NCBI GenBank assembly: GCA_949316235.1
Contig: OX438754.1
Span: 1-64,000, forward strand
Reading direction: 5' to 3'
Length of the DNA: 64,000 nt
Source: Oegoconia quadripuncta
Lineage: Eukaryota; Arthropoda; Insecta; Lepidoptera; Autostichidae
Below, one piece after another: positions 45,103 to 57,200 of the stretch. The translations under genes were made by a program, and so were the position numbers. The first letter of the stretch is position 1. Each line of letters opens with the position of its first letter. Below the pieces are notes generated by a model. It did not search any database. It had not been told where the DNA came from and was given only the letters and a program-made list of their open reading frames with translations.

Positions 45103-45332
45103 TAAATATAAACCAGAATTTTTCAGAAAGGTCTTTTAATGGATCCCTGTCTTAATTCATTTACCTGGCAAAACACCAACATGGTTCCACATACCTGTTA
45201 TCTGCCCAGGGTCTTTTCCTGTTTGAGATAAACTCTACATGGTAATTTTTCTGCTGAATGTATTCCCGTGGGAAAGTAATAAAGTGTTGATTCATGTAGT
45301 CTACGCGGACGAAGTCGCGGGCAGCTGCTAGT

Positions 45333-45961
45333 TATATATATTTCAGTACATAAGATACATTATTTATTTATTTAGATACTCTTCTATTGGCTGTATTTGT
45401 AATCTGTGAGAAGTAATAGCTAAGGGAATATATTATCTATGGATATAATGAATGAACACAGCTACAGCTGTAATACTAAAAATCAGAAAAATGTTATGAG
45501 TTGTAATGTGTAAGTATCGCCTTATATCCACTATATAATTCGTATTTTTTACGGAAATTACAGTTTATTTCATGTTTTTCTTAAAAACGTGTAATTAAAT
45601 AAATTGTTATGAGAATTGGATGCTCTACGGTAGGTTTCTAAGCCCATTCTAATAAATAAAAGTAATTGGAATTCTATGCCTAAACTCCCAAAAAATCTCT
45701 TCAGAAGTACAAACTAAATGTCATAGCTAATATAACATAGCGCACATTATTGGATGTGAAATTTAATAAAGAACAAGTACAAACACAGTCCAAAGGAATT
45801 CGAACTCTATAATCATTACAATTGAGAGTCGAAATCGAGTGTCCATTGGCACCGACCATTGTCTGTGAGTGTTTACGGTATAAAAATTTTTTGGCCCCGA
45901 TTGGTGTCCGTGTACCTCTAAAGGTTAAATTAATATTTTGAAGAGTAACACATGTCAAAGA
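45333..45961. other. Spacer with repeat family B copy
   Basis: 45375-45520 is the unbroken copy of repeat family B (see 20158-20640). The remainder is AT-rich and noncoding. Confidence 0.6.
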
Positions 45962-46117
45962 TAGTGGTGTCGATTGGGGATTGGGATGTACACCAACTAA
46001 ACTAATACCAGTTTTGGAGTGGTGCCGTCGCATCGTACTGTTCCGGGGAGAAAGAGACAGTACTACTTTAAAACTGGTTTTAATTTAGTTGGTGTACATC
46101 TAATTCAACACCAATAT
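45962..46117. mobile_element. MITE with about 45-bp terminal inverted repeats
   Basis: GATGTACACCAACTAAACTA and TAATTTAGTTGGTGTACATC form the arms, extending to TTGGTGT-like outer ends. 156 bp, noncoding. Confidence 0.7.
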
Positions 46118-46997
46118 ATATTTTATACTTGTCTCTGTCTTTTACACAGAGCTATGTGAAAATATCAGAAAGAGAACCTCTGATCTTAATTATGTATGTA
46201 TATCTCATCTCTCACTGTCATGAGGAGTTCATCGCTTCATATGTGTGACCATGCAATATCTTAAGATAATATCTGCACCGTCATATATTATTATTCATGC
46301 ATTTTTGTATGTAAGTACTTCTTGTCTAATTTTATAAGGTGAATTTAAGAGGGTATTTTAATCTTCACTATGTCTCTGTAGGCAGTTTGCTACCTAGATC
46401 TAAGCTGTGTTGGAGATTATCCATGGGGATGAAGAGTAAATCTGTTAGTGTAAATCAGTTAAATTTTATGAGGTTAACTCTCAACTGACTATTACATAAG
46501 TTGAAATTTTGTTATGAAGAAAATGGATTAGTGTTGGACTTGGCTAACAGAGTTGATTTCTTTACTGTGTGTGATGTACAGGTGTACAGGTGTACAGGTG
46601 TACAGGTGTACAGGTGTACAGGTGTACAGGTGTACAGATGACACTAACCAAACTGTAACATACAAATTTTATAAACATGATCAAAAGATAGGTGAAATAG
46701 CTTCAGATTATGTAGAATGAATCCCTATAAATTGCAGTACAAAATAAGTGCTATCAGGATGAGGGTGCATGCTATATTGTCATGCGAAAGTGCGAAAAAG
46801 GACATATTGTTCATACACGTCGCTGCCCCCACCGCCGACTACGAACGGGGCGCTGTGCCATCTCGTGCGCCGCTGTCTCTCGAACGAACCTAAGGATGTC
46901 AATGCCTTGCAACAGAAAACGATTGCAGGGCTCTGCTACCGCTGAGGGCAGGTTTTTTTTCTAAGTAGAAAAATATATTGTTTTATTCATTTTTATA
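46118..46997. other. AT-rich spacer with an 8-bp minisatellite
   Basis: TACAGGTG is repeated about seven times at 46576-46637. No gene seen. The ORF at 46782-46964 is short and uncharacterised. Confidence 0.5.
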
Positions 46998-47231
46998 CTA
47001 GCTTTCCGTCAGCGGCTTCGCCTGCGTGGAATAACTTTATCGCAGATGTGTTTAATTTGTTTATCCCGCGGGAGCTACACTTTATCACGATAAAAAATCA
47101 TACGTTTTAATCCAGGATATATTCTACCTAAGTATTTACCAAAATTCATCCAAATCCGTTCATGCATCGCCATGATTGAGCAACAAATCAACAAACAAAC
47201 AAACAAACTTTCGCATTTATAATATTAGCGA
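46998..47231 (-). mobile_element. Non-autonomous Helitron, minus strand
   Basis: On the minus strand it begins TCGCTAATATTATAAATGCG, the usual lepidopteran Helitron 5' end, and finishes GGAAAGCTAG followed by T. It is 234 bp with no ORF. The subterminal GAAGCCGCTGACGG matches the GAAGTCGCGGGC of the larger Helitron. Confidence 0.7.
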
Positions 47232-48239
47232 AGTTGGACATTAGGAAGAGCAACTGCATTTACAATAACTTAAAAATAAGTGTAACATAAAGAAGCCCAT
47301 TACAGGTCCTCATTAATAACAACAAAATAACATTAGTATGCAGTACATCACATAAATATGGTCACACTGTGACAGCACTATGGTGACTTACGTGTAGGGT
47401 GTATACAAAGTTACTTAGTTATCGAGTATATTTACTTAGTGATTAAAAAACAATATCTCCATATTAATTCACTGTAGAGTTATATGACATACCTCTGACA
47501 CAAGGGTCAGTGACTGTAGTACAATTCTTTAGGGCTTGTAGGATTTCTCGGTTATCACAAACAATGCGGATGGGGCAGTCCTTTACCTGCCTTTGCATGT
47601 GCATAGGCGGCTTCCAGGACACTAACTTTCTCACGTGGGAAAATTTACTGCTGTCACTGTTATGGAAGGTTTTAGGGACTCAATAATACCATAAATCATA
47701 ATCTAGCTGATTAAGATCGGGACTAGTTGATGGCCAGTCTTCAGCGCTGCAATGAAGTCAGAAACGTAATTTTCCAACCATAGGCTTGTATTGATTGAGC
47801 TTCCTGGTTTTATCCTTACTGAAAGGACCATTCTTGATGACGGAACATGGTATTGTTAAGAGGTTTATTTTTTGTTTTTTTCTGTTGTAACAATAATTAT
47901 GGCCAGACTAAGTACTGAATTGAAGATCGAATCAGGAACATAGCCCAGCGGATTAGTAAACTAAAGTGGCAGTGGGTACGGCACCTAGCTCTAAGGACGA
48001 TGGCGGTTAATAAAGGTTGCGGGATGTTGCTGGATGCAGGCCACTTCCAACCAGTCCCTCCGGGAACTTTGAGAGAGGTGGAACAGTGAACGTCCCGTGC
48101 CTGATATGAGATATATTTTTTAATATCTATCCAAAGGACGGCAATTTGCTTGTCATAACCGGGAGGGATTGTGCAGAAGCCAGGTCCGTGCGGGATGGGC
48201 GCGGCGAGGCGGGGCGGGTACGGGCGGTGACCGGCAGGC
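47232..48239. other. Region upstream of the myosin gene
   Basis: AT-rich until about 48100, then increasingly GC-rich approaching the first exon. It should include the myosin promoter and 5' UTR. No TATA box or initiator could be picked out. Confidence 0.4.
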
Positions 48240-51200
48240 ATGGCGACGGGCTCGGCGCCGGCGGCGGACGGGGAGGCGCCCGGGCAGGCTGACGCCGTGC
48301 TGCTGGCGCCTCTCAACGAGGACAGCTTCCTGCATAACCTGCACGTGCGCTACAAGCGGGACGTTATTTACGTGAGTGTACACACCTGTCTAGATGAAGG
48401 AGAAGATCCCTTTAATATCTAGTGATCATTGTTTATAAAATCACCTACAAAGACCATATGACGCTCATGGATGCTAGAGTGTATAAGTTGATAAAACCAT
48501 GAAGTTTCTTAAAAATAAGAGCGGCCACTGACGGCTGCCTTCTTCAATCGATTTATTTGGCCCTGGTTCAATCGCTTATTACCTACAGCACAGATTACTA
48601 ATAAGTTACTAAAGTAACCTACAGCATCTGCGTAAGGGGAGGTGCAAATACCTCCATCCTTATGATCCTTGAGAGACCCCAAAGAGATATGCTCAAGGTA
48701 GCCTCGCGGAAGCCAATTCGATTTCCCATTACTCTATACAGAGGCCGCCTCCGTGGCTCAATGTAAACAACATAGGGTTTACGAATCGGAGGTCGTGGGT
48801 TCGATCCCCAGCGGGGTACATGTTTAGTACTCGGTTTGGTTGGTGGTATGGCATTTTAAATATCCGCCTGGCTAGCTACCACAATCTTATCTAACTCTGC
48901 CGCCAAACAGCAATGTTAATAGCATTGTTGTATTCCGGTTGTCAGAGATCGGATAGCCAGTTCCCCAAATATTTGAGTTTCCGAGTCAGTATGCTTTCAC
49001 CTTTGGCCTCATCTTCACTTAACATCAGGTGTGATTGAGGTCAAGTGCTAACCCGTAGTACATAAATAAAAGGCGCGATAGGGTCTTAGTGTTCGCAAGC
49101 TGTATCTGTTGAAGGTGGTAGTGAAGTGAAGATTATGAGCTTCTCGGAGCCCCAGTCGCCAGTGCAGCTACTCTTTTTCGCACAAAATACTTTACAATAT
49201 TATCACTAAAGGCTGTCTTATCTTGGGGTTGGCGCCCCATAATTCTGCGGCTCCGGTAGAACTTGAGACAATGCTTGTACACTTGTTATCTAGGCATGTT
49301 CCAGTTCTACTTACTATCAAGAATTGCTTCAGGATAGTCCCCTGTTGACAGCTAGAGTCATGGACTATAGTCCTAGGCGACGCTAAGTCGACGACGGGAG
49401 TCGCCTAGGACTCGCTTGTTAGTGAAGATTACCTACCATTTACTGGTTTTGCAGGATTGCCCTTGCAGTAGTTAAAACCATATGTAAGTGTAGGTAACTA
49501 ATGGTGATGTGACGTGTGCGACAGACGTACGTGGGCAACGCGCTGGTGTCCGTGAACCCGTGCCGCGCGCTGCCGCTGTACTCGGCGGAGCTGGTGCGCA
49601 CGTACCTGGCGCGACCGCCCTACCAGCTGCCGCCGCACCTGTGAGTACCTGCTGCGGCCGCACCTGTCTCAGTCTCAGTGTGTGATAGCTGCAGCCTTAA
49701 GCGAACCTCTTATCACGACTCGAGTTGACGAAAGCGCGACTCATGCACGTGGGTCGGTCAGCGCATGTGCTTTCAAATCACATTCCACAGTGGGTATCTA
49801 GTTAATAGTGTACGATAAAAAGAAGTAGGTATGTATATACTGTCGGCCGAAGTGTAAAATGACGTTTGCGATTGTTTAAAACTCCTGTTCGCTTTTACAG
49901 GTATGCCATCGCGGCAACGGCATACCGCTGGGTGCGAGACCGAAACGACAGCCAGTGCATAGTGATCACAGGTGAGGTGATTGATTACACTTACAGCTAC
50001 AATGTACGTGATATGTACGTCACGTGATAGAACAAGACATTCAATAAATAAGTAGCAGTCGTTATGTTAACGGAAAGTAGATTCGAAAAGCGGCAATCCT
50101 TTTTGTGTTCAACTGGTACTCTAAATGTAACGTCGTGTGTTGTGTGCGTGTTCAGGCGAGAGCGGCGCGGGCAAGACGGAGGCGGCGCGCGTGTGCCTGC
50201 AGTGGGTGGCGCTGGCGGGCGACGGCGGGGCGGGGGGAGGAGGGGGCGGGGCGGGGGGAGGAGGGGGCGGGGCGGGGGGAGCCGCGCGCCTGCTGACGGC
50301 CGCCGGCACGCTGCTGGAGGCGTTCGGCAACGCGGCCACCGCGCGCAACCACAACGCCAGCCGCTTCGTGAGTGCGGCCAGCGCCGACCGCGGGCCGGCT
50401 CGTTCGCGGCTTTCATTTATCGCTTTAAGTATAGGGGCATACCTGCGGAAGGTCCTGGGCCGATACTTCAGCGACTGAATTACCGGTCGGCATGACACAC
50501 TAAAAGCACCGAACGCGCAATTACGCATCGCGCGGCGTCTAGTTCAGCGCGGTACGCCACGGAAAATACGAGACGTCGTCGTCTTCTGTGTCGGTGCGGT
50601 CCCTAAAAGAGACGAAAGACACTTGTACTGAAAGAGAGAAGTTAGTCATTGCTGAACAGCTTGCCGCTCTTCGCTGTGAAAGCGCGCGCTGAACGTTCGA
50701 CTACACTGGCTGAACATGCCGCGTAACGCGTCGCGTGATGTGTCGCTTGGTATGCTAAATACATTGAAGACGTTTTCGCGGAAACAGTCGCTAGACGAAA
50801 TTCAGCTGATGTGTCACAGGTTACTTGCTAAATACTGCGAGCGTATTGCCCCGAATTCTCGGCGCCGTACCTTCCGCAGGTGTGTCGCTACACTAAAAGC
50901 CGGGCGCACTTGTGATTTTTAGTGGACAGATAGTCGGCGAATAGTTTTTGTTTATGATTAACTGGATACACGTTTGACCACAATCTCACCTGATAGAAAA
51001 TGACGATGTGGTCGAAGATGAAACAAGCGATCCCACTAAATGCCTATTCACTCTGCTTTTGAAGATCCTGAGGTTGTAGCATTCGGGAAAGACTGACGCT
51101 GGAAGGGAGTTCCAATGCCTGGGCTGTTTATTTTATTTTCTTGGGAACACCACGGCTGTTTTACAAATTATCGCTTAAACTAAAAAACTGAAAGCCAATT

Positions 51201-54200
51201 AGAGGTTTCCACCGATAGAATCTTCTTAAACATAATTAGAAATAAAAAAAACTATACATTGCAATCAGAGAACGGTTGGAAAAATTAATCTAATCAAGAA
51301 TCACAATCTGTTCGGATTATGAATGCAGTCGAACTTCTTAGTGCGTAGGGTTGGTATATCAACTATATACGGGTGGTATCCCTCCCCACGCCTTGTGGTC
51401 GAGGTCGTGTTCGAGGTTCTGCAATTTAGCAGTAATCGAATGATCACCTATGAGTCTTATGACACTTCGTAGTTGGATTCAATATGGAGTTATATGGCAG
51501 TGCGCGTCATATCGATAGTGACTGCAACTAAACTATCGGCCGACTAAATTCCCAAGTGCGCGCTGGCTCTAAAACGGATAAACATTTTCTGGTCTGCATA
51601 ATACAATTAATTTGTATTATGGCGGACTGCAAAGTTTTATCTGTTGAGAGTTTCAGAGTGTCCCTCCAACAAATGCCCGCCGACTCGGGCCGCATGCACT
51701 CGGTGCCTTCCGCTCTCTATCAGTCATTGCCGCATCCGTCGTGTATCTAGTGACTGATATAGAGTCGCCGGTGGTGCGGTCCTAGAAAACCTCTGTATCT
51801 GCTGACCCCCAATTTTTAGTCCGAAGCTGTCGCAACGCCTAGAAAACTTAAAGATGGCGTCTATCGGAGGTACCATTATTATTGGCGACTCGGCGAGCCC
51901 CCACGTTCCCTTTCTTCAATTCAAATAACGATTCGGAGATAGCTCCTATACATAAACATGTCCGAGTTCGTTAAGGTGTACCGGCGACGGTCGCGTACAA
52001 ACGACGTCCCTATCCTCCTGGAAATATATTTTTTTTCGAAGACACGTGACGGGCGTGCTGAGCCCATGCCGCCTGTTGCAGGGCAAGCTGCTGGAGGTGG
52101 AGCTGGACTGGCGCGGCGCACCCGTGGGCGGACACATCACGCACTGTGAGTGTCGGCCCGCTGCGGTACCACCACACCATATACTGTCTGTCTAATGTTT
52201 TATCCTCCACTAAACATTGCCTTTTGTTGCCCGCATGCAGACCTCCTGGAGAAGGTACGTGGGGATTCATTGATAACGATGGGCGGAGGTAAAGTTTATA
52301 TCCAGCATATGTAGGTATATTACCGACCACCTTGTAGCAAATGGAAAATAAAAAAAAAGCACAGTGCTGGCCACAAAAGGTAGTACTGGCCAAATCAAAC
52401 GAGTTAATTCGGTGTCACGCGTAAAATAATACTCAGAAAGATGATGCAAATACTTATATCAAGAGGGCGAGAGGTTGGTGATCTGTCACACAGGTGTCCT
52501 AGTACGGACACCAGTCTCTCTCAAAAACCAAGTTTTGTATATGTCATAGATTAAGCACCTTTTGAAATACTTAACCTAGTCACATGTACCTAAGATAGTG
52601 GTTATTGATAGCTACACCACCCGCCAGCGGCTCCCACCTGCTCGAGCGAGATCTCATTTTGTGAGCCCCGATATTTCGGTTGTAGTGTATTGATAACGTT
52701 ACCTTATTTCGGTGTTTAACCGTAGCGTCATGGTTTACTGCAACATAAACGCATATCGCTTAGTCAGCGCCGATACCAATATTATATATACGCTTGTTAC
52801 TAATTAAAGGGCCTTGTTCGTGCAACATCACTCTAAACAACGAGTCTTATTTACGGAACCCTCCGTCCTCGACGTAACCACCATCTTTATTACCACATGG
52901 CGCCCCTGCTACGTTCCTGCCTGGAAGAAGAAATGAAGCGACCCTTGCCATTTTCCTGCTTCTAAGAAGATAATAATAAAGAAGAAAAAAAAAATTATAG
53001 AAAAAATATAGAAGACACAAATTATAGAAGAATAAAATTAGAAGAAAGAAAATTATCCAGATGGAAAACTACGGCAATTTAAATATTCAGCCACCAGCCA
53101 CAGGAACGAGTCGAGGACGAGGAATAAAGCTGAAAAATTCAGCGTTAGGGTTCCGCGCACGGACAAGCCGCGGACAAGAGCGAAGAACATCATGGAGCGA
53201 TCCGGCTAAGCAGTTGGAGTCCGGTGTCCAGGGTTATCCCGGCCCCCAGGAAACCAGGTGTCCAGGGTTATCCCGGCCCATTTGAAGAGAGACCTCACCC
53301 AGCACACAGCACGTGTTCGCCGTGCTGGCAGCCGCTGCCGCCCGCAGCGCCGCCCGGAAACGCCGCTCCAATTACATCGCACGACCATCGACGTCACAGC
53401 TACCTACCGCGTGCGATATAGCGCCTATTTTAAGGTTACGGCAATTTTTTTTTACCGAGTTAAAGAATGTAAGTACCAATTGTTTCCTCAAATGAACTTA
53501 ATAATTTATGCATTTCCTTTTAGTGTCATTTATTGAATCCATTAATTTTATACATCGCGTACCCACGCGCGGTCATTTTACAGGCATGCTCAGGTTACGT
53601 ACGAGCAGCCGGCGTACCTGACTATACGTATTAACGTAATTAGGTCACGCGTTATTTTTTTAAAGTTATAAAATACCAATCTTATGGTAAATTAATTAAA
53701 ATCATTACATAGGTACTTGTCCCAATGAACTCCTACTGGACAGGAAGGTCGGCCGTGCCTCCTGACAGTATATTCCTGCTTGAAGAAAACTACCTACCCA
53801 TTCCTACCAACACCAAAACCTTCCTTAAACCATGCATTGGGTCAGGGCAACTCCCTGATAATGCGTACCCTAAGTACTTGTCCAGGGCTACTCTCTGGGA
53901 GTACATCCAGTCATACTACCTAAATACCTATCAACGGGACTAAGTACTCTATCAAAAATAATTTTCTTAGATAGAATAAATAAATAACTAAATACAGCAT
54001 ATAAAACAAATCGTAATATAAATAAAAATTTTAAATGAATGATACAATAATTTTTCTTTTGAATAAATTAGTACACAACGAAACGACTAAAACTGAAAGC
54101 ACAGTTACGTTTCCAATCCCTGTTGTGTCTATTCTTATTAGAGTAGTATTTAAATCGTATTCAATTTTTTTTATTACTACAGAACGAATAAATGATTAAA

Positions 54201-57200
54201 CAATGAAGATTGATATTATTAAACCTATTATTATAAAATTACAACTTTGTCAAAATTTCTCTAAGTAATGACTTAACCTTAGAAGCGTTGCAAGATTGAT
54301 CACCTAATGACACAAGACAAGTTACAAACTATTGAAATAAAATTTAATCATTTATTCAAGTATGAAACACATAAAGTAAACGCATAATAGTTCCTTTTAG
54401 CAGTCGAGTAATCTAAAAATAACTCAGTCGCGTAGAATGTAAATCATCTATTATGTCAGCATTTTTCGCTGCAACGTGACTAGTACATGCAGGCCAATGT
54501 ACTCGGCCAGCAGCCACACAGCTGACCTATGCCCAGTCATCATGTTCGCCGATAGTTATTAATAGATTGCTTCTGCATTACTTATGAATCTTAAATAACA
54601 ATTAGAACTCGCAAATGCGAATAAGATTAATAAATAAAATATGATAGACGTATATCGAGTTAACGGTACATGATAAGAAAGTTGAGCGTGTAAGATTAAG
54701 GTAAGATTGTTTGATAAGTTTAATGAGAATCCAGTCCTTTTTGATTCGATCATAGTGCGAACTACCGTGTCCTCCTTGAGAACAGATTGGAGATTTTTTT
54801 TCTTAAATGGTATCTCAACTTATGAAAGATTAAAGGTACAATAAGGAGTGTGACCTAATGAGATGATAGAAGTTTGTAGGGGTGCATAGAAGCACAGCCC
54901 TGAGTTAGTTATATTATTGATCATGGTCGACCGCAACGGTATCTGTGAAATATATAGCAATGGAAGTTTATTAATGCGAATATAGAGAAATGGATATTTG
55001 GATTTGGTCAGCGTGTTTTGAGAACAGTATTAAAAATCTTTTACACCCTATTGAGTGCATTAGGTACTTTTCTCAAACAATTTTTTTTAACGTTTGGTTA
55101 GACAGTTAGCGAAATATATTAAAAATCTTTTGCACCCTTTTGAATGCTTTAGGTATATTTCTCTAGCAATATTGAGATATTAATAGGTTTTGAACGCTTA
55201 AATTAAAGCAGGATTAGGAATGCAGAATTTATTTAAAAACGTTGGGAATAATTTGGTAAATAAGGTTTAGACAAACACTGGATTGATCACCCAGTTGTGG
55301 AGAAAAATTCTTATGGACCAAAGGATTCATTTTGAATGTGTTGTAAGACGTTTGTATTGGCATGTAAGTTATAGATATTATGATGCGTGAGCGCAAGCAC
55401 GGTATACAATATAAAGGTACATTGAGAGCCACATCCTTCGCTCGATCATGGTGTAAACTACGGTTCTCTGTGAGAGCTGTTGGAGACTTATGTGTCCTAA
55501 AACTGATGGCCTCAAATTAATATAGGGTGTGCGCACAACCCATACTAGACACATAGATGTCTAAGTATTATTAATTTATTGAAATATGAGTATACTCAAG
55601 TGAAAAGTTGAATATATCTAAAGCATATATGTATGTATACCGATGCGCAGTCTTTGAATGGATATATAAAATTTATGAGTATGATAATGGAACGTTTGAT
55701 AGAGAGAATTATTTTGTGAGTAAAGCATGCGAAGATAAATAATTATTGAGTTGAGTTAACTGAATTAGTACTGATACCTCGATATAACGCAATGAAACAA
55801 ATAAATATCTAAAAATAAATAACGCAAATATGAAAAAATAAATATATGATGTAGAAATAATTTTGTATTAAAATGAATATTTTTTTTTATAAACATAAAT
55901 AACTCATGTAAACCATCGTGCATAATATTAAATCAAATAAACTAAATAATTAAATAATACACTAATGACACTAGAGGAATGAAGGAATTATTGTAAATTA
56001 TTTTGTGCAATAAAGAATAATTGTCTTGTAAAGGAATGTGAATAATTTGATTATTTTTTTTCTTTTCAAAGTTAAGAATAATGTATATAACAATGAGGAA
56101 ACATATTATTATAAAATATAAAAAAAAAGTTTTGGTAACATTATATAAATGCCGTTCTCTCATCAAATATTTAACAAAAAATTCATATTGTAAACTACAT
56201 TTTCTTTGTAGTTCTCTTCTATGAGAAATTCGTTTTATATTTAAATTGTACAATGTATCCAAATTTTTTTTTCTACAATTGTAAACATTATTTTGAAAAA
56301 TTGTAAACGAAGTGATATGCGTTTAAATTTTTTTTTTAAGAACCCCGGTGGTGAGATGGACTTTTCGGGGGAGTTGTAGTGTATTGATAACGTTACCTTA
56401 TTTCGGTGTTTAACCGTAGCGTCATGGTTTACTGCAACATAAACGCATATCGCTTAGTCAGCGCCGATACCAATATTATATATACGCTTGTTACTAATTA
56501 AAGGGCCTTGTTCGTGCAACATCACTCTAAACAACGAGTCTTATTTACGGAACCCTCCGTCCTCGACCAACCACCATATCACCACATTACACGGTCACGT
56601 AATTTACTCTCGACTATTCGGATGGCTCGCCGACGGACGTAATTTAACGGATTTCAAAAAGAAGGTCCTCAATCCTGTGAGAGGGTGTTATTACCTTATT
56701 TTTGTTTTGTTCGGCACATTAACACCACAGCAGAAAACGTCAAAAAGGTAGACGAGAGACGACTACTGCATACATCTATTGTGTGAAATAAAATGTAGAG
56801 TAAATTACGTGATCGACTGTTCGTGACTAACAACTGACAAAGTGGCCGGTGCGGAGCCGCGGGGCCGGACTAGGTCGGTAACTGCCCGTGACGTCACGCT
56901 GTGTGCAGGAGCGCGTGTGCCACGTGCCCGAGGGCGAGCGCAACTTCCACGTGCTGTACCAGCTGCTGGCCGGCGCCGACGTGCATCTGCTCAGTGAGCT
57001 ACATTTTCTTTATTTTTGTTATTTATTCCGCAAACGAACAGTTTATACGAATTTAACTTCGTTGTATCCAAACTTACCTAACGTTCGGATACAACGAAGT
57101 TAAATTGGTACAAATTGTGCCTTATTCTATTTATACATGAGTACCCGTGTCGTATGCGCAGAGCGACTGCGGCTGCAGCGGTCGTGGGAGCAGTACCGCG

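Larger units (their letters stand above)
41965..45331 (+). mobile_element. Helitron with intact ends and mostly decayed interior
   Basis: Starts TCTAAATATATAAAGG and ends GCAGCTGCTAG, inserted between an A (41964) and a T (45332): the TC...CTAG/A^T signature of Helitrons. Only the C-terminal helicase part is left; no Rep nuclease was found. The interior holds two diverged copies of a roughly 1-kb block (42046-43060 and 43461-44460) and several short tandem arrays. The 3' end resembles the minus-strand Helitron at 46998-47231. Confidence 0.88.
52681..56586 (+). mobile_element. Second non-autonomous LTR element, in myosin intron 6
   Basis: LTRs at 52681-52897 and 56375-56586 start TGTAGTGTATTG and end ACCACA. 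They are nearly identical for the first 185 bp but differ near the 3' end. A PBS-like TGGCGCCCCTGCTACG follows LTR1, and a purine-rich CGGGGGAG precedes LTR2. No matching target duplication is seen. The interior lacks gag-pol motifs but has two small ORFs. Part of it (55361-55690) matches the leader of the short LTR element at 11762-12140, so the element looks chimeric. Confidence 0.8.

Noticed and set aside
48765..48830. tRNA gene in myosin intron 1
   Set aside because: Same reasoning: the head is continuous with a SINE body found five more times in the window.
50716..50922. 68-codon ORF in myosin intron 4
   Set aside because: It lies in the interior of a MITE and runs through its right inverted repeat; no known domain.
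52681..56586. Autonomous retrovirus-like element
   Set aside because: LTRs, PBS and PPT are present but no Gag, protease, RT or integrase motif occurs between them.
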